From Polynucleobacter paludilacus (GTDB lineage: Bacteria; Pseudomonadota; Gammaproteobacteria; Burkholderiales; Burkholderiaceae), in the NCBI RefSeq assembly GCF_018687595.1, contig NZ_CP061298.1, positions 868,001 through 932,000 on the forward strand: DNA of 64,000 nucleotides, read 5' to 3'. The notes beneath the pieces were generated by a model. It saw only the letters and a program-made list of their open reading frames with translations. It searched no databases and was not told where the DNA came from. Position numbers and translations under genes: made by a program. Shown piece by piece: positions 49,230 through 59,399 of the stretch (position 1 is its first letter; every line of letters starts with the position of its first letter).

Positions 49230-49898
49230 TTAGTATTCCACGGGGATGGGGTCGATACTTCGCCATAAATACCAGGTTGCCACGGTCCGCCATGGGGCCC
49301 AATTGGCAGCAACCTCTCTCGCCTCGTGACGGCTCACCGGCTCGCCACTAAAGTAACTGAGGGAAATGGCCTTAATCAGACCAATGTCATCTAGGGGAAG
49401 AATATTGGGTCGGGTCAGATTAAAAATCAGGAACATTTCAGCAGTCCAGCGCCCAATTCCCCGAATTTCACTCAATTCCTTAATAACAGATTCGTCATCC
49501 ATCTCTTGCCATTGATTGGCATGCAATCGGCCAGAAATAAAATGCTCCGCTAGATCTTGAATGTATTCGACCTTACGCCCAGACAATCCCGCAGCGCGTA
49601 ACTCTTCAACAGTAAGCGCCAGAATATTTTTAGGATTCACCTTCTTTTTTGAGGCGAGTACCACGCGATCCCATACAGCCTGCGCTGCTGATACCGAAAT
49701 CTGTTGACCCACTATCGACCTCGCTAAGGTAACAAATGGATCGCCACGGGTCATTAAGAAACCGCTACCAAACTTCGGAATCAATTTGCGCATGATTCGA
49801 TCGTTTTTCATCAACTCCGCACAGGCTTGTTCCCAGTAGAGCGGTGCAACTGCTTCGAGCACAGTTTGGTTCGAGCTGCTCACTATAGTCTGCGCCAT
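49230..49898 (-). CDS. DNA-3-methyladenine glycosylase (AlkA/HhH-GPD family)
   Basis: Base-excision repair enzyme removing alkylated bases. The 222-residue protein has the helix-hairpin-helix [17 protein letters not shown] (about 143-160) and the catalytic aspartate in [12 protein letters not shown] (Asp171). It lacks the N-terminal TATA-like domain of E. coli AlkA, as do many short bacterial members. No iron-sulfur cysteines are seen. It overlaps the cysS 3' end by 16 bases, so it is translated from the same message. Confidence 0.9.
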   Translation of the reverse strand: MAQTIVSSSNQTVLEAVAPLYWEQACAELMKNDRIMRKLIPKFGSGFLMTRGDPFVTLARSIVGQQISVSAAQAVWDRVVLASKKKVNPKNILALTVEELRAAGLSGRKVEYIQDLAEHFISGRLHANQWQEMDDESVIKELSEIRGIGRWTAEMFLIFNLTRPNILPLDDIGLIKAISLSYFSGEPVSRHEAREVAANWAPWRTVATWYLWRSIDPIPVEY

Positions 49899-51304
49899 TC
49901 AGTAATACCACCTGGTTTATCTTCCAGAACTACGCCCTGCTCTAATAGCTGTTTGCGAATTTCATCTGCCTTAGCAAAATCTTTTGATTGCTTGGCATTG
50001 ATTCTGGCAGTAATTTGCGCTTCGATCTGCTCAGCAGCCAAGCCATTCTCAACATGGCGAGTGCCAGCTTGTAAAAATTGATTGGGGTCGCGCTGCAAAA
50101 AGTTCAGGCTTGCAGCCAAGGATCTCAAGATGGCAGCGAGCTCTTCTTTTTCTTTGCCTTGAGAACGATTGATTTCGCTAGCCAGTTCAAATAGGACAGC
50201 AATCGCCTCAGGCGTATTGAAGTCATCATTCATGGCAGCATTAAATTGCTTAACCCAAACTGAATCTGAATCGAGCGAGATTGGATTCGTAGGCGTGTGA
50301 GCTAACGCAGTATAGAGACGGACTAATCCAGCATGGGCCTCATCCAATTGGGCATCACTGTAATTGATTGGGCTGCGGTAATGGGCTCTCAACATGAAAA
50401 AGCGGAGCACTTCAGGATCATAGGTCTTCAGGACATCACGAATCAGAAAGAAGTTACCCAAAGACTTGGACATCTTCTCTTGATTGACTCGAATATGGCC
50501 GTTATGCATCCAATAGTGCACAAAAGGTTCATCACTAGGGGTGCGGTCTTGGCCGTATAAAGCACCCTCACTTTGAGCGATCTCATTTTCATGATGAGGA
50601 AACTGTAAGTCTGATCCACCACCATGAATATCAAAATGCTCGCCAAGGAGTTCACAGGACATGGCTGAGCATTCAATATGCCAACCGGGTCTACCCTCGC
50701 CCCAAGGAGATTGCCAACGCGTATCTGCTGGCTCCCCAGACTTAGCGCTTTTCCAGAGCACAAAATCCAATGGGTCACGTTTACTTCCACCAATTGCTAC
50801 TCGCTCGCCAGCCTGCAACTCATCCAAGCTTTTGCCAGACAATTTACCGTAGCCCGGAAACAAGCGAACTGCAAAGTTCACATCACCATCATCAGCCTGA
50901 TATGCCAGTTGTTGCTCCAACAGGCGGCCAATCATCCCCTGCATTTGCTGAATAAATTGAGTGGCACGGGGTTCATGATCGGGATGCATTAATCCCAAGC
51001 TATCGGAATCCGCATGCATTGCTTCAATAAATCGATTGGTTAATGCGGCAATAGATTCTTTATTTTCAATTGCACGCTGGATAATCTTGTCATCGATATC
51101 GGTAATATTGCGCACATACAGCACTTCATAGCCGCTGGCCCGCAACCAGCGCACCACCATATCAAAAACGATCATCACTCGCGCATGACCGATATGGCAA
51201 AAATCATAGACTGTCATGCCACAGACGTAAATCTTGACCTTGCCAGACTCAATCGGCTTAAAGACCTCTTTTGAGCGACTTAGGGTGTTATAAATTTGCA
51301 GCAT
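49883..51304 (-). CDS. cysS: Cysteinyl-tRNA synthetase
   Basis: Class I synthetase. It has the zinc/HIGH region [20 protein letters not shown], the WHIECSAM motif and KMSKS as [10 protein letters not shown]; the C-terminal DALR and anticodon-stem part ends TEWRRL. I start at 51304 ([10 protein letters not shown], 473 residues), as family members begin; an in-frame start at 51325 adds seven residues (MPAFYLP). It is divergent from a TPR lipoprotein gene and heads the run alkA-accA-tilS. Confidence 0.96.
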   Translation of the reverse strand: MLQIYNTLSRSKEVFKPIESGKVKIYVCGMTVYDFCHIGHARVMIVFDMVVRWLRASGYEVLYVRNITDIDDKIIQRAIENKESIAALTNRFIEAMHADSDSLGLMHPDHEPRATQFIQQMQGMIGRLLEQQLAYQADDGDVNFAVRLFPGYGKLSGKSLDELQAGERVAIGGSKRDPLDFVLWKSAKSGEPADTRWQSPWGEGRPGWHIECSAMSCELLGEHFDIHGGGSDLQFPHHENEIAQSEGALYGQDRTPSDEPFVHYWMHNGHIRVNQEKMSKSLGNFFLIRDVLKTYDPEVLRFFMLRAHYRSPINYSDAQLDEAHAGLVRLYTALAHTPTNPISLDSDSVWVKQFNAAMNDDFNTPEAIAVLFELASEINRSQGKEKEELAAILRSLAASLNFLQRDPNQFLQAGTRHVENGLAAEQIEAQITARINAKQSKDFAKADEIRKQLLEQGVVLEDKPGGITEWRRL

Positions 51305-51360
51305 AGGCAGATAAAAGGCAGGCAATTCACTCGAATTTGTTAGACTGATGAGTATATCGA

Positions 51361-52260
51361 ATGAGCCCGCAGTTTTACCCCCTTCTACTTATGCAAAACA
51401 ACCTCCCTTTGGTAAACATGTCGCTGTTGGCCCGCATCGGCCAGTCATTTGCGATTGCGCTCGCTTTTTTAGCCCTTGCAGGCTGCAGTACTCCGGGGCA
51501 GCAGAGAGCTGATGCTGAAATTCTGGCAGTGAATAAAGCGGAGATGCAGCAAGGCACCGCCTCACCTCAGCCCTATTTAGGGTCTTATGGCCCAAACGAC
51601 CCCCAAAGACTGAGTACTAATCCTGCCTATGAGCCCTTAATGCCTTCTTTGGCGGATTCGGTTGCAGTACCCTATCTTTCTTTCTTGATTATTGAACCCG
51701 ATCCTGTCAACCGCAATGGTGTGCCCTCCGATATTGAGAAGCTCGTCAAGGCCAGGCAGTTTCCAGCAGCCATTGATTTAATTAACGAGCGACTCAGCAA
51801 AACACCTAAAAATGTTCAGCTGCGCTATATCAAAGCCAGAATTCAAATTCAGATGCGAGACTTTGCTTCTGCCAAAAAAACCTTGATTGAAATTACCCAA
51901 CAATTCCCAGAATTACCAGAGCCCTATAACAACCTAGCTGCCCTAGCTGCTAACCAAGGCCAATGGATTGAGGCGCGAGATTATTTAGAGTTAGCGCTCA
52001 AGCTCAGACCGACTTATGCAATCGCCTCGGCCAACCTCGGCGAAGTTTATGTGCGTTTAGCAGCACAAGCTTATGAAAATGCCGCTCAATCGAATAGCAA
52101 TCAGCGCTTTTATAGCAATCGCGCTAAGGCACTGAATGAAATCCTGAAACAAAAACCCCAGAGTACATTGCCTCAAGCCAATATACCGGTACAAAATTTA
52201 CAACCGACCAACCCTAAAGAAAGCACCTCAAGTAATGGCGAAAGTTCTTCTAAAAACTAA
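51361..52260 (+). CDS. TPR-repeat lipoprotein
   Basis: A 299-residue protein with a signal and lipobox LALAGC (lipidated Cys about residue 42), a low-complexity segment, and about three TPR motifs (residues about 125-235; [60 protein letters not shown]). TPR lipoproteins often serve as assembly scaffolds in the envelope. Met20 (51418) gives a more normal signal length than 51361. The 3' end overlaps ppiB by 26 bases. A pilus or envelope assembly role is possible but not shown. Confidence 0.78.
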   Translation: MSPQFYPLLLMQNNLPLVNMSLLARIGQSFAIALAFLALAGCSTPGQQRADAEILAVNKAEMQQGTASPQPYLGSYGPNDPQRLSTNPAYEPLMPSLADSVAVPYLSFLIIEPDPVNRNGVPSDIEKLVKARQFPAAIDLINERLSKTPKNVQLRYIKARIQIQMRDFASAKKTLIEITQQFPELPEPYNNLAALAANQGQWIEARDYLELALKLRPTYAIASANLGEVYVRLAAQAYENAAQSNSNQRFYSNRAKALNEILKQKPQSTLPQANIPVQNLQPTNPKESTSSNGESSSKN

Positions 52261-52738
52261 TAAGGGTGATATCACTCTCAGTCTCGATGCGGTGAAAGCT
52301 CCTAAGACCGTGGCGAATTTTTTACAGTATGTCAAAGCTGGTCATTACGATGGAACCATTTTTCATCGCGTCATCAATAACTTCATGATCCAGGGTGGCG
52401 GTATGGGTGTGGGCATGAAAGAAAAATCTACTGGCGCCCCAGTTGAAAATGAAGCCAATAATGGACTCAAAAACGAGCGCGGCACCGTTGCCATGGCACG
52501 TACTAGCGACCCCCACTCTGCAACTGCCCAGTTCTTCATTAACGTCAATGACAACGATTTCTTAAACCATACCGCTCCTAATGCACAAGGCTGGGGTTAT
52601 GCCGTATTTGGCAAAGTGACCGATGGTCTCGATGTCGTAGATACCATTCGCAAAGTCAAGACTGGCAATGCAGGCTTTCATCAAGACGTACCTGCAGAAG
52701 ACGTCATTATTGAAAAGGCAAGCGTCACTGAAGAATGA
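52235..52738 (+). CDS. ppiB: Peptidyl-prolyl cis-trans isomerase B (cyclophilin)
   Basis: Cytoplasmic cyclophilin that speeds proline isomerisation. The 167-residue protein has [13 protein letters not shown] (active-site Arg), [19 protein letters not shown] and [13 protein letters not shown], with no signal sequence, which marks PpiB rather than PpiA. It begins inside the TPR gene and is coupled to lpxH (ATGA), the common ppiB-lpxH pair. Confidence 0.94.
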   Translation: MAKVLLKTNKGDITLSLDAVKAPKTVANFLQYVKAGHYDGTIFHRVINNFMIQGGGMGVGMKEKSTGAPVENEANNGLKNERGTVAMARTSDPHSATAQFFINVNDNDFLNHTAPNAQGWGYAVFGKVTDGLDVVDTIRKVKTGNAGFHQDVPAEDVIIEKASVTEE

Positions 52739-53520
52739 GCGTTCAATGTCGTAGCGCCCTGCTGATCTCCGATCTACACCTAACGCCATCAATGCCTCTG
52801 ACGGCTCAGCGCTTTTTTGACTTTTGTCTTAAAGAAGCTGAGGCGGTTGAGGCAGTTTTTATTATGGGTGATTTATTTGAGTACTGGCTAGGAGATGACG
52901 CTAATGCGAGCTCTCCTTTTCAGCAAGAGGTGCGTAACGCCCTAGCGAATCTATCAAGCAAGGTGAAACTCTTTTACCTGCATGGTAATCGGGATTTTTT
53001 ACTGGGACCTGACTATCTTAAGAAAACCAGTATGACTGCATTACCAGATCCCTCAGAGGTCCGCATTGCAGGTCATGACTATATCTTGAGTCATGGTGAT
53101 GTTTTATGTACTGCAGACTTGGGTTATCAAGTATTTCGTAAATGGACTCGCAAGCCTTGGGTGCAAAAACTGTTTTTACAGCTCCCTTTGCAATGGCGCC
53201 GATCTATTGCAAACCAACTGCGTCGCAATAGCGCCCAAAAATATCAACGAGCAAGTCGCTACACACCAGCGAGCCGATTGATGCAGATGGATGTCACTAA
53301 TCATGCTTGCGCTGCACTTGTAAAAAAGCACTCGATTAATCGATTGATTCATGGACATACTCATATGCCCAAGCATCACCACGAACAACTGGGTGAACTT
53401 CAATGGCAACGCTGGGTTTTATCCGACTGGGACCTAGATCATCCTGAAAGCGTTACCCCAAAAGCCAGCGCCTTACTAATCGATGAACACGGCGTGCGTT
53501 ATTTAGACTTGGTGAAGTAA
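52735..53520 (+). CDS. lpxH: UDP-2,3-diacylglucosamine diphosphatase LpxH
   Basis: Cleaves UDP-2,3-diacylglucosamine to lipid X in lipid A synthesis. The calcineurin-like metal motifs are all present: [31 protein letters not shown] and HGHTHMP. Length 261 fits. The ATG overlaps the ppiB stop (ATGA). This shows an LPS-bearing Gram-negative using the LpxH branch, not LpxI or LpxG. Confidence 0.94.
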   Translation: MSVQCRSALLISDLHLTPSMPLTAQRFFDFCLKEAEAVEAVFIMGDLFEYWLGDDANASSPFQQEVRNALANLSSKVKLFYLHGNRDFLLGPDYLKKTSMTALPDPSEVRIAGHDYILSHGDVLCTADLGYQVFRKWTRKPWVQKLFLQLPLQWRRSIANQLRRNSAQKYQRASRYTPASRLMQMDVTNHACAALVKKHSINRLIHGHTHMPKHHHEQLGELQWQRWVLSDWDLDHPESVTPKASALLIDEHGVRYLDLVK

Positions 53521-53550
53521 AGTCAGTTTGTTGTTTACTTAGAGGGTAAC

Positions 53551-54339
53551 TTAGTGCTTGGAATAGCGCGATAAAGTTTGTGCCATTTGAGCAAAGATGC
53601 GTGGATTAGCGCACATCACTTCACCGCTCTCTAAATAGCCTTCTTCACCGCGGTAGTTGCCGATTAAGCCACCCGCCTCAGTTACTAGCAAGGCTCCAGC
53701 AGCCATATCCCAAGGCTTAAGATCACTCTCAAAGAAACCATCGTAGCGACCCGCTGCAACATAAGCCAAATCCAGCGCAGCTGCACCAGGACGCCGTAAA
53801 CCAGCGCATTGACGCGACATCTCGGCAAAGATTTTCAAATAGGTTTCGAGGTCTTGATCTTGTCGATACGGAAAGCCTGTGCCTAATAATGTATTTGCTA
53901 AACGATCTTGCGTGGCCACGCGCAAGCGGCGGCGATCTAAATACGCACCAGCACCGCGAGTTGCAGTAAAGAGTTCATCACGGGTGGGGTCATACACAAC
54001 CGCTTGTTGCGTAACGCCATTCACAGCCAATGCAATCGATACCGCATATTGCGGAAATCCATGAATGAAATTGGTTGTACCGTCCAGTGGGTCAATAATC
54101 CAAATATGATCTGAGCCACTATTTTGAGAGCCGGTCTCTTCTGCCAAGAATCCATGTGTAGGATAGGCTTCGCTGAGGGTTTCAATGATTGCTGCTTCTG
54201 CAGCTTTGTCCACCTCAGTCACAAAATCATTGTGCTGCTTACGATCCACTTGCAAGCGCTCTAAATTGAGAGAGGCCCGGTTAATTACGGTACCGGCACG
54301 ACGGGCAGCCTTAATGGCCACATTTAACATGGGATGCAT
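53551..54339 (-). CDS. suhB: Inositol-1-monophosphatase family protein SuhB
   Basis: Magnesium-dependent inositol monophosphatase; SuhB also takes part in ribosomal RNA transcription antitermination. Metal sites are visible: [22 protein letters not shown] and [17 protein letters not shown] start at ATG 54339 ([16 protein letters not shown]), the usual SuhB N-terminus, 262 residues; an upstream TTG adds five. It is divergent from trmJ across about 125 bases, the conserved suhB/trmJ arrangement. Confidence 0.94.
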   Translation of the reverse strand: MHPMLNVAIKAARRAGTVINRASLNLERLQVDRKQHNDFVTEVDKAAEAAIIETLSEAYPTHGFLAEETGSQNSGSDHIWIIDPLDGTTNFIHGFPQYAVSIALAVNGVTQQAVVYDPTRDELFTATRGAGAYLDRRRLRVATQDRLANTLLGTGFPYRQDQDLETYLKIFAEMSRQCAGLRRPGAAALDLAYVAAGRYDGFFESDLKPWDMAAGALLVTEAGGLIGNYRGEEGYLESGEVMCANPRIFAQMAQTLSRYSKH

Positions 54340-54466
54340 AGTGTGTATGGACAAATTAAATAAGAACGGACCCGAAATAGTACGAACTTCAGCAAAAACT
54401 GAAGGACAATATCGAGCTAATAGCTTGATTCTAAACGATTGCCTACGATGCTAGCCAACTAAGCCC

Positions 54467-55225
54467 ATGATTTCTCACAATACTGAACTGATTCGCTGGG
54501 TGCTGGTAGAAACCAGCCACCCGGGTAATGTAGGCTCAGCAGCGCGCGCACTCAAAACCATGGCTTTTGACCAATTGCTCTTGGTCAACCCTAAAAAGGC
54601 GCAGATTGCTCAAGATCCTGAGGCAATTGCACTTGCCAGTGGCGCTACAGATATCTTGCAATCAAGTCAAGAACTTCAGTCCCTAGATACTGCTGTACAA
54701 GGCTGTGCCCTGGTCTTGGGACTCACGAGTCGAGATCGAGAATTTGGTCCACCAGCTCTCAATTGGCAAGCAGCTAAAGACCTCATCACCGCGACTGTCC
54801 ATGCGGGCCAATCAGTGGCTTTGTTGTTTGGCCCCGAGCGGACTGGGCTTGATAACAGCCATTTAGCCTTATGCACTCACCGAGTCTGGTTAGATGCCAA
54901 CCCGGCCTATCCCTCCCTCAACTTAGCTCAAGCGGTGATGGTCTGCGCCTTTAGTCTCAAAGAAGCTCTCGGTCAGTTAGCTGACCCAGGAAATCCCCTA
55001 TTTTCTGGCTCTCGTGAGGATTTGGCGGACTTTGCAGACCCCGCCTCCATTGCTGCGATGCTGGAGCACTGGCAGGAAGGTCTGATTACCCTGGGTTATC
55101 TTGATCCCAAAAATCCCAAAAAACTGATGCCCCGCTTACAAGCCCTTTTTGCAAGGGCCAGACTCCACAAAGAGGAAATTGATCTGCTGCGTGGTATTGC
55201 AAAACAGATGCTCCTGAGGAAATAA
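54467..55225 (+). CDS. trmJ: tRNA (cytidine/uridine-2'-O-)-methyltransferase TrmJ
   Basis: SPOUT methyltransferase that 2'-O-methylates position 32 of several tRNAs. The knot motifs are LVETSHPGNVGSAARALKTM (N-terminal), ALLFGPERTGL and ANPAYPSLNLAQAVMV. The 252-residue length, with the C-terminal helical extension (LFARARLHKEEIDLLRGIAK), fits TrmJ. It is followed by cysE after 23 bases and divergent from suhB. Confidence 0.93.
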   Translation: MISHNTELIRWVLVETSHPGNVGSAARALKTMAFDQLLLVNPKKAQIAQDPEAIALASGATDILQSSQELQSLDTAVQGCALVLGLTSRDREFGPPALNWQAAKDLITATVHAGQSVALLFGPERTGLDNSHLALCTHRVWLDANPAYPSLNLAQAVMVCAFSLKEALGQLADPGNPLFSGSREDLADFADPASIAAMLEHWQEGLITLGYLDPKNPKKLMPRLQALFARARLHKEEIDLLRGIAKQMLLRK

Positions 55226-55248
55226 GCTCAAACCATTAGAATCAAACT

Positions 55249-56016
55249 ATGCTGAATACCCTTTTTGAGACTGTTGACTCCATCATTACACGTGACCCTG
55301 CAGCCCGCAATCGCTTCGAGGTCATCACCTGCTACCCAGGTCTGCACGCTATTTTCTTATACCGTATCTATCATTTTTTCTGGGTCATTGATCTCAAGTG
55401 GCTGGCTCGCTTTTTGTCTTTGCTTGCTCGCATCATTACCGGCATTGAAATACATCCCGGCGCCAAAATTGGACGCCGTGTATTTCTAGATCATGGCCTT
55501 GGGATTGTGATTGGTGAAACCACCGAAATTGGCGACGACTGCACGATCTATCAAGGCGTAACGCTTGGCGGCACATCGCTTTATAAGGGTGTAAAGCGTC
55601 ACCCTACTTTAGGCAAAGGGGTTGTTATCAGTGCCGGTGCAAAAGTATTGGGCGGCTTTACGGTTGGTGACGGAGCACGCGTTGGTTCGAATGCCGTAGT
55701 CTTAAAAGAGATTCCTGCAGGAGCAACTGCAGTTGGTGTGCCTGCTCGTATTCTCCATCCGGATTTACCGCAAACTCATGACTCGGAGAGCAAAGCCTAT
55801 TTCTCGGCCTATGGGATCACACCCAATGTTGATGATCCTGTATCGATGGCGTTGAAAGGCTTAATTGACGCCAGTCTGGAGCAAGAAAGCAAAATTGTCG
55901 CCCTAGAAAAAGCCTTAGCTCAATTCAGCAACACAGCAGTTTCCCCAGAGAGCAACAAGGCTCAAAGCGATACTAAGCGTGATCTTGGTGCCATCAAAGA
56001 ATGGCTTAAAGAATAA
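55249..56016 (+). CDS. cysE: Serine O-acetyltransferase
   Basis: Acetylates L-serine with acetyl-CoA, first step of cysteine synthesis. The left-handed beta-helix hexapeptide repeats run through PGAKIGRRVFLDHGLGIVIG, ETTEIGDDCTIYQGVTLGG, and GARVGSNAVVLKEIPAGATA. Length 255 includes a C-terminal tail of about 60 residues. It lacks the long E. coli N-terminal helical domain, as in the short SAT class. Same direction as trmJ, abutting the convergent FKBP gene with no gap. Confidence 0.93.
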   Translation: MLNTLFETVDSIITRDPAARNRFEVITCYPGLHAIFLYRIYHFFWVIDLKWLARFLSLLARIITGIEIHPGAKIGRRVFLDHGLGIVIGETTEIGDDCTIYQGVTLGGTSLYKGVKRHPTLGKGVVISAGAKVLGGFTVGDGARVGSNAVVLKEIPAGATAVGVPARILHPDLPQTHDSESKAYFSAYGITPNVDDPVSMALKGLIDASLEQESKIVALEKALAQFSNTAVSPESNKAQSDTKRDLGAIKEWLKE

Positions 56017-56637
56017 TTAGTGCAGAGTGCGCGGGTTGCTTCTGCCTGCGCCAGAGGCAATCGAAATGAAGTCGTCAGCATCAGATTCATCACCATCTTC
56101 TTCATTAGGCATACCAAAGGTGAAGCTTTCGGCACCAGCTGGATGACGATTCGCAATTTCTTCATCACTAGCCGCGCGGACATCTTGTACTTGTACCCAG
56201 AAGCGAAGAGCCATGCCCGCTAAAGGATGATTGCCGTCCAAAACCACTTGGTTATCAGCAACGTCGGTAACGGTATAAATGAGTGATTCTTCGTCATCCT
56301 CATCTTCAGCCGCTAACAAATCAGAGTCCTCTTCGCCGCCCTCTTCAGGCACGCCTTCGAACTGCATGCCGACTTCAAGGGGCTCGGGAAAACGGGTACG
56401 CGGCTCAATCTTTAATAACTCGGGGTTGTACTCACCAAAGGCCTCAGTTGGCTCGAGTTGCACAGTGGTTTCAAAACCAATATTCTGGCCGTCCAAGAGC
56501 GCTTCAATTTTCGGAAAAGTCCCTTCGTAACCCCCATGCAGGTATACCATCGGAGAATCAGGTTCTTCAATGACATTATTTTGTGCGTCGGTTAATTTAT
56601 AACGCAGGGATACAACGGTATTTTTTTCGATCTTCAT
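56017..56637 (-). CDS. FKBP-type peptidyl-prolyl isomerase (SlyD-like)
   Basis: A 206-residue FKBP: N-terminal IEKNTVVSLRYKLTDAQNNV, PMVYLHGGYEGTFPKIEALL, then an insert-in-flap domain and NHPLAGMALRFWVQVQDVR. The C-terminal tail is acidic (DGDESDADDFIS) instead of the histidine-rich tail of E. coli SlyD, so nickel binding is not expected. An acidic insert (EEGGEEDSDLLAAEDEDDEE) lies in the middle. It converges with cysE with no gap. Confidence 0.9.
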   Translation of the reverse strand: MKIEKNTVVSLRYKLTDAQNNVIEEPDSPMVYLHGGYEGTFPKIEALLDGQNIGFETTVQLEPTEAFGEYNPELLKIEPRTRFPEPLEVGMQFEGVPEEGGEEDSDLLAAEDEDDEESLIYTVTDVADNQVVLDGNHPLAGMALRFWVQVQDVRAASDEEIANRHPAGAESFTFGMPNEEDGDESDADDFISIASGAGRSNPRTLH

Positions 56638-56690
56638 GCGGACATTTCAGTGCTATTACAGTACTACTTTTGACATAGGAATCATTTTAC

Positions 56691-57896
56691 TTGAGTAAGC
56701 CCTACGAACCACCCATCCCCCCAAAACCGCTACCGATTGACCAAAAATGGGCTCTATTGGGCGACAGAAGCCCTCAAGAGTTTATGAAGGAGTTCTGGCA
56801 TAAAAAACCTTTGCTGGTTCGAGTTGCTATTCCGGCCTTTGGCCTAGCAGCCTTGGATAGCCCCATTTCTGCAGATACCCTCTTCAAACTCTCGCAATCG
56901 GAGGATTGTGAAGCCCGTTTAGTCCGCTCCAAGCCCTGGAGTATTGATACGGGACCACTGGGCAAAAAAGATTTTCCCCGTTTGGAAGATCGCAATTGGA
57001 CCCTCTTGCTCCAAGGTATGGAGGCAATGCATCCGGCTTGCGCCAAGGTGCTGTCATGGTTTCGGTTTATTCCCGATGCTCGTCTAGATGATCTAATGAT
57101 TAGCATTGCAGGTCCTGGTGGTGGTGTTGGCCCACACTTTGATTCGTATGACGTCTTTCTCATTCAAATGTCTGGCAGAAGACGCTGGAAAATTTCACAG
57201 CAAACCGATTTAAGTCTGGAACCATCGCTACCTTTGAAGATCTTGAAAAACTTCAAAGCGGAATCGGTTTGGGATTTAGAGCCTGGCGATATGCTTTACC
57301 TGCCCCCGCACATTGCGCATGAGGGAGTGGCCCTTGATCCCGGCTGTCAAACTTGGTCAGTCGGGTTTCGCTCCCCCAGCTACAAAGAGTTACTACAAGA
57401 AGGCTTGTGGCGTCTTGCGGAGTCTTTGGAAGCTCTACCAGAATTAGAAAACCGTTTTGCCGATCCCCTGCAAACAGCCAGTCACGAGGCAGAACAATTA
57501 CCGAAAGAACTCATCAAACAGATCGAGGGCAAACTCAGCAGTCTCAGGCTCCAAGATATCAGTACTTTTCTTCCAGGAATAACGGCCTACTTAAGCGAGC
57601 CCAAGCCGCAAGCCATTTTTGTGAGCAGGGTCAATATGAGCCCAGCAATATTTGCTAAAAAGCTATCCAATACTACCCTCAAGCCCCATCCGCAAACCCG
57701 GATTTTGAGTCTTGGCAAGGCTGTGTTTTGTAACGGGGAAAATATGACCCAAAATGAGACTCAGAAAACTCAAGAAGCTTGGAAAAATCTGAGTAAATTC
57801 AAGGCTCTTCCAGCGGGATTCCCTACTGAAAAGGAATCTCGGAGCAGCCTGCTTCAAGCATATATATCCGGTTGGCTGGAATTTACGAAGGAGTAA
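56691..57896 (+). CDS. Cupin/JmjC ribosomal oxygenase (YcfD-like, uL16 arginine 3-hydroxylase)
   Basis: Fe(II)/2-oxoglutarate oxygenase related to E. coli RoxA/YcfD, which hydroxylates an arginine of ribosomal protein L16. The metal motif HFD is in VGPHFDSYDVFLIQMSGRR, and the distal His is in PHIAHEGVALDPG. The N-terminal SPQEFMKEFWHKKPLLV fits the family. At 401 residues it includes the dimerisation and winged-helix parts. The start is TTG (56691), AGGA about ten bases upstream; it is divergent from the FKBP gene. Confidence 0.87.
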   Translation: MSKPYEPPIPPKPLPIDQKWALLGDRSPQEFMKEFWHKKPLLVRVAIPAFGLAALDSPISADTLFKLSQSEDCEARLVRSKPWSIDTGPLGKKDFPRLEDRNWTLLLQGMEAMHPACAKVLSWFRFIPDARLDDLMISIAGPGGGVGPHFDSYDVFLIQMSGRRRWKISQQTDLSLEPSLPLKILKNFKAESVWDLEPGDMLYLPPHIAHEGVALDPGCQTWSVGFRSPSYKELLQEGLWRLAESLEALPELENRFADPLQTASHEAEQLPKELIKQIEGKLSSLRLQDISTFLPGITAYLSEPKPQAIFVSRVNMSPAIFAKKLSNTTLKPHPQTRILSLGKAVFCNGENMTQNETQKTQEAWKNLSKFKALPAGFPTEKESRSSLLQAYISGWLEFTKE

Positions 57897-57908
57897 TAAA
57901 GAGCTGGC

Positions 57909-57914
57909 TATAAT
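57909..57914 (+). promoter_or_regulatory. Perfect -10 box upstream of the small lipoprotein
   Basis: TATAAT preceded by GGC, about 93 bases before the lipoprotein ATG and just after the ycfD-like stop. A good -35 at the right spacing is not evident, so it may depend on an activator or be chance. Confidence 0.4.
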
Positions 57915-57961
57915 AAATGCTGGAAAGTACTTAGGGATTTTCCCTGCGTATAGACCTTCAC

Positions 57962-57977
57962 CAATTACCGGTAATTG
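57962..57977. repeat. Perfect 16-bp palindrome in the lipoprotein leader
   Basis: CAATTACCGGTAATTG is fully self-complementary and is followed by a T-rich run (ATGTTTATTTTTTT). A GGGA-TTT-TCCC hairpin lies 30 bases before it. It could be an operator, an RNA stem limiting translation, or a weak early terminator (attenuator) in the leader. Confidence 0.5.
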
Positions 57978-58006
57978 ATGTTTATTTTTTTAAGAGGAAA
58001 TTACAA

Positions 58007-58177
58007 ATGAAGAAGTCACTCGTACTCGCTGCTATGTTGGCAATCGTTTTAGCTGCATGCGGCAAAAAAGAAGAACCAGCACCTGCTCCAGCTCCTGCTG
58101 CTGCACCTGCTGCTGATGCTCCCGCTGCTGCTGCTCCTGCTGCTGCACCCGCTGCACCTGCTGCTGACAAGAAGTAA
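58007..58177 (+). CDS. Small alanine/proline-rich lipoprotein
   Basis: A 56-residue lipoprotein: signal MKKSLVLAAMLAIVLAACGK with lipobox LAAC, then an acidic-basic patch (KKEEP) and a low-complexity Ala/Pro tail ending in PAADKK. The mature part is about 38 residues. GAGGA precedes the ATG by nine bases and a strong terminator follows, so it is a monocistronic, probably highly expressed unit. The tail could span to or stiffen the periplasm, but the function is unknown. It is below 60 residues, yet signal peptide, ribosome site and terminator support it. Confidence 0.85.
   Translation: MKKSLVLAAMLAIVLAACGKKEEPAPAPAPAAAPAADAPAAAAPAAAPAAPAADKK
58076..58166 (+). repeat. Low-complexity GCT/CCT-rich repeats in the Ala/Pro lipoprotein
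   Basis: Imperfect repeats of the GCTCCTGCTGCT type encode the Ala/Pro tail. Because of this the reverse strand also stays open (a Gly/Ala-rich reading frame of about 60 residues), which I take as an artefact. Confidence 0.6.
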
Positions 58178-58191
58178 TTTCCTTCTTGAAG

Positions 58192-58219
58192 AAAAAGCCG
58201 CTTACGAGCGGCTTTTTTT
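58192..58219 (+). terminator. Intrinsic terminator of the small lipoprotein gene
   Basis: Stem AAAAAGCCGCT / AGCGGCTTTTT with loop TACG, followed by a run of seven T. It also has a five-A run on the left, so it may stop transcription from the convergent bamC side as well. Confidence 0.9.
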
Positions 58220-58250
58220 ATGTCTGCGTTAACGTGAATGTACCCTTCGA

Positions 58251-59399
58251 TTACCGACTCAGCTGATCTGTTAACAACGTTAAGAGCTGAAATCCAGCCG
58301 GGGTATTTTCTGGCTTTCCATCAGCGTCCTGCACGTATACGCTACAACTTGCATCACCAGTTGATTTAACGATCACGCGATATTTTTTTGCCTTCAAAGC
58401 AGAATCATCCTTACTACTAAACAAGTTAGAGAAAAAGCCTTTGGTTTCTGTAGTCTCTTTTTGATTCACATAACGCACGAAATAGACACCATTTGAGCGA
58501 TCACGATCCTCAACGGTGAAGTTAGAACGATCTAGAGCCAAGCCAACATCACGCCATGCACGATCAAAACTATTACCTAGGTCAATATGCGCAGCACCCC
58601 CCTCTTGAACCAAAGTTGCTTTTGGTGTTTTTACTACTGCAGGGCTAGCAATTTGGGCCTTCGCCATTTCCTGAGTCATTCCCAGGCGCTCCATCAAACG
58701 CTGTAAAAATACTGCCTCCAGCTCTGGATCAGTTGGACGCGTAGTCCAAATGGTGTAGAGGCAAGAGCCGGTGGTGTCTGTTACACACTTCTCTAGGGCA
58801 CCCTTTTGAGTAATATAGACCTCGGTCTCGTCGGGTTTAACAACCTCTAGACGAGTTTTATAGCGATCGCGCTCACCAGTATCAGAAATCGAATCAAGGG
58901 CGCTATTTAACAGTGAGCGGATATAGTCTTGCTCTACTTTGGGGCGATTTTCAGCCCAATCGGTTTCCATAATCCCCGTTGATGGGGAATCCGTAGTCAA
59001 CAGAAAGCCATTTTCTTGCCAGAAGTCTTTAATCTGCGGGTAAAGCTCAGCTGCAGGCTTTTCAACCACCAACCACCTACGCTCACCATCGCGTGCGATA
59101 CGCATCCCCGGAATACCAGTCATGACGCTGGCTCGTAATTGAGCCGTTTTCTTTGTGGCTGCAACATACTCAGACATGGTTGCGGTACCGTCCTGAACGA
59201 CATAACGCCGATCACCTTGTGCAGTAATTAAATCGGGCGGATAAGATAAATTCGGTCCACGAACTTCGCCAGAGCTCTTCTTGTAGTCAACGGTATCGCT
59301 ACTAGTGACGGTCTTGCAGCCGACTAGAGCGGAAAGCAAGATGAGTGTTGCAACGAAAAACGAAATATTACGATTCAAAAATGGCATATCAATCTTCAT
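58251..59399 (-). CDS. bamC: Outer membrane protein assembly factor BamC (NlpB/DapX-like)
   Basis: Lipoprotein of the BAM complex. The signal with lipobox SALVGC is followed by two helix-grip domains ([40 protein letters not shown], then [20 protein letters not shown]). I start at 59399 ([10 protein letters not shown], 382 residues) since this ATG overlaps the dapA stop (ATGA); a longer frame reads 38 residues back into dapA. The dapA-bamC order equals that of E. coli (dapA-nlpB). BamC is poorly conserved outside gammaproteobacteria, so the call rests on both domains and context. Confidence 0.85.
   Translation of the reverse strand: MKIDMPFLNRNISFFVATLILLSALVGCKTVTSSDTVDYKKSSGEVRGPNLSYPPDLITAQGDRRYVVQDGTATMSEYVAATKKTAQLRASVMTGIPGMRIARDGERRWLVVEKPAAELYPQIKDFWQENGFLLTTDSPSTGIMETDWAENRPKVEQDYIRSLLNSALDSISDTGERDRYKTRLEVVKPDETEVYITQKGALEKCVTDTTGSCLYTIWTTRPTDPELEAVFLQRLMERLGMTQEMAKAQIASPAVVKTPKATLVQEGGAAHIDLGNSFDRAWRDVGLALDRSNFTVEDRDRSNGVYFVRYVNQKETTETKGFFSNLFSSKDDSALKAKKYRVIVKSTGDASCSVYVQDADGKPENTPAGFQLLTLLTDQLSR

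Noticed and set aside
57982-58170. Gly/Ala-rich minus-strand frame over the small lipoprotein
   Set aside because: A consequence of the repetitive GCT/CCT codons; the plus-strand lipoprotein has signal peptide, ribosome site and terminator.
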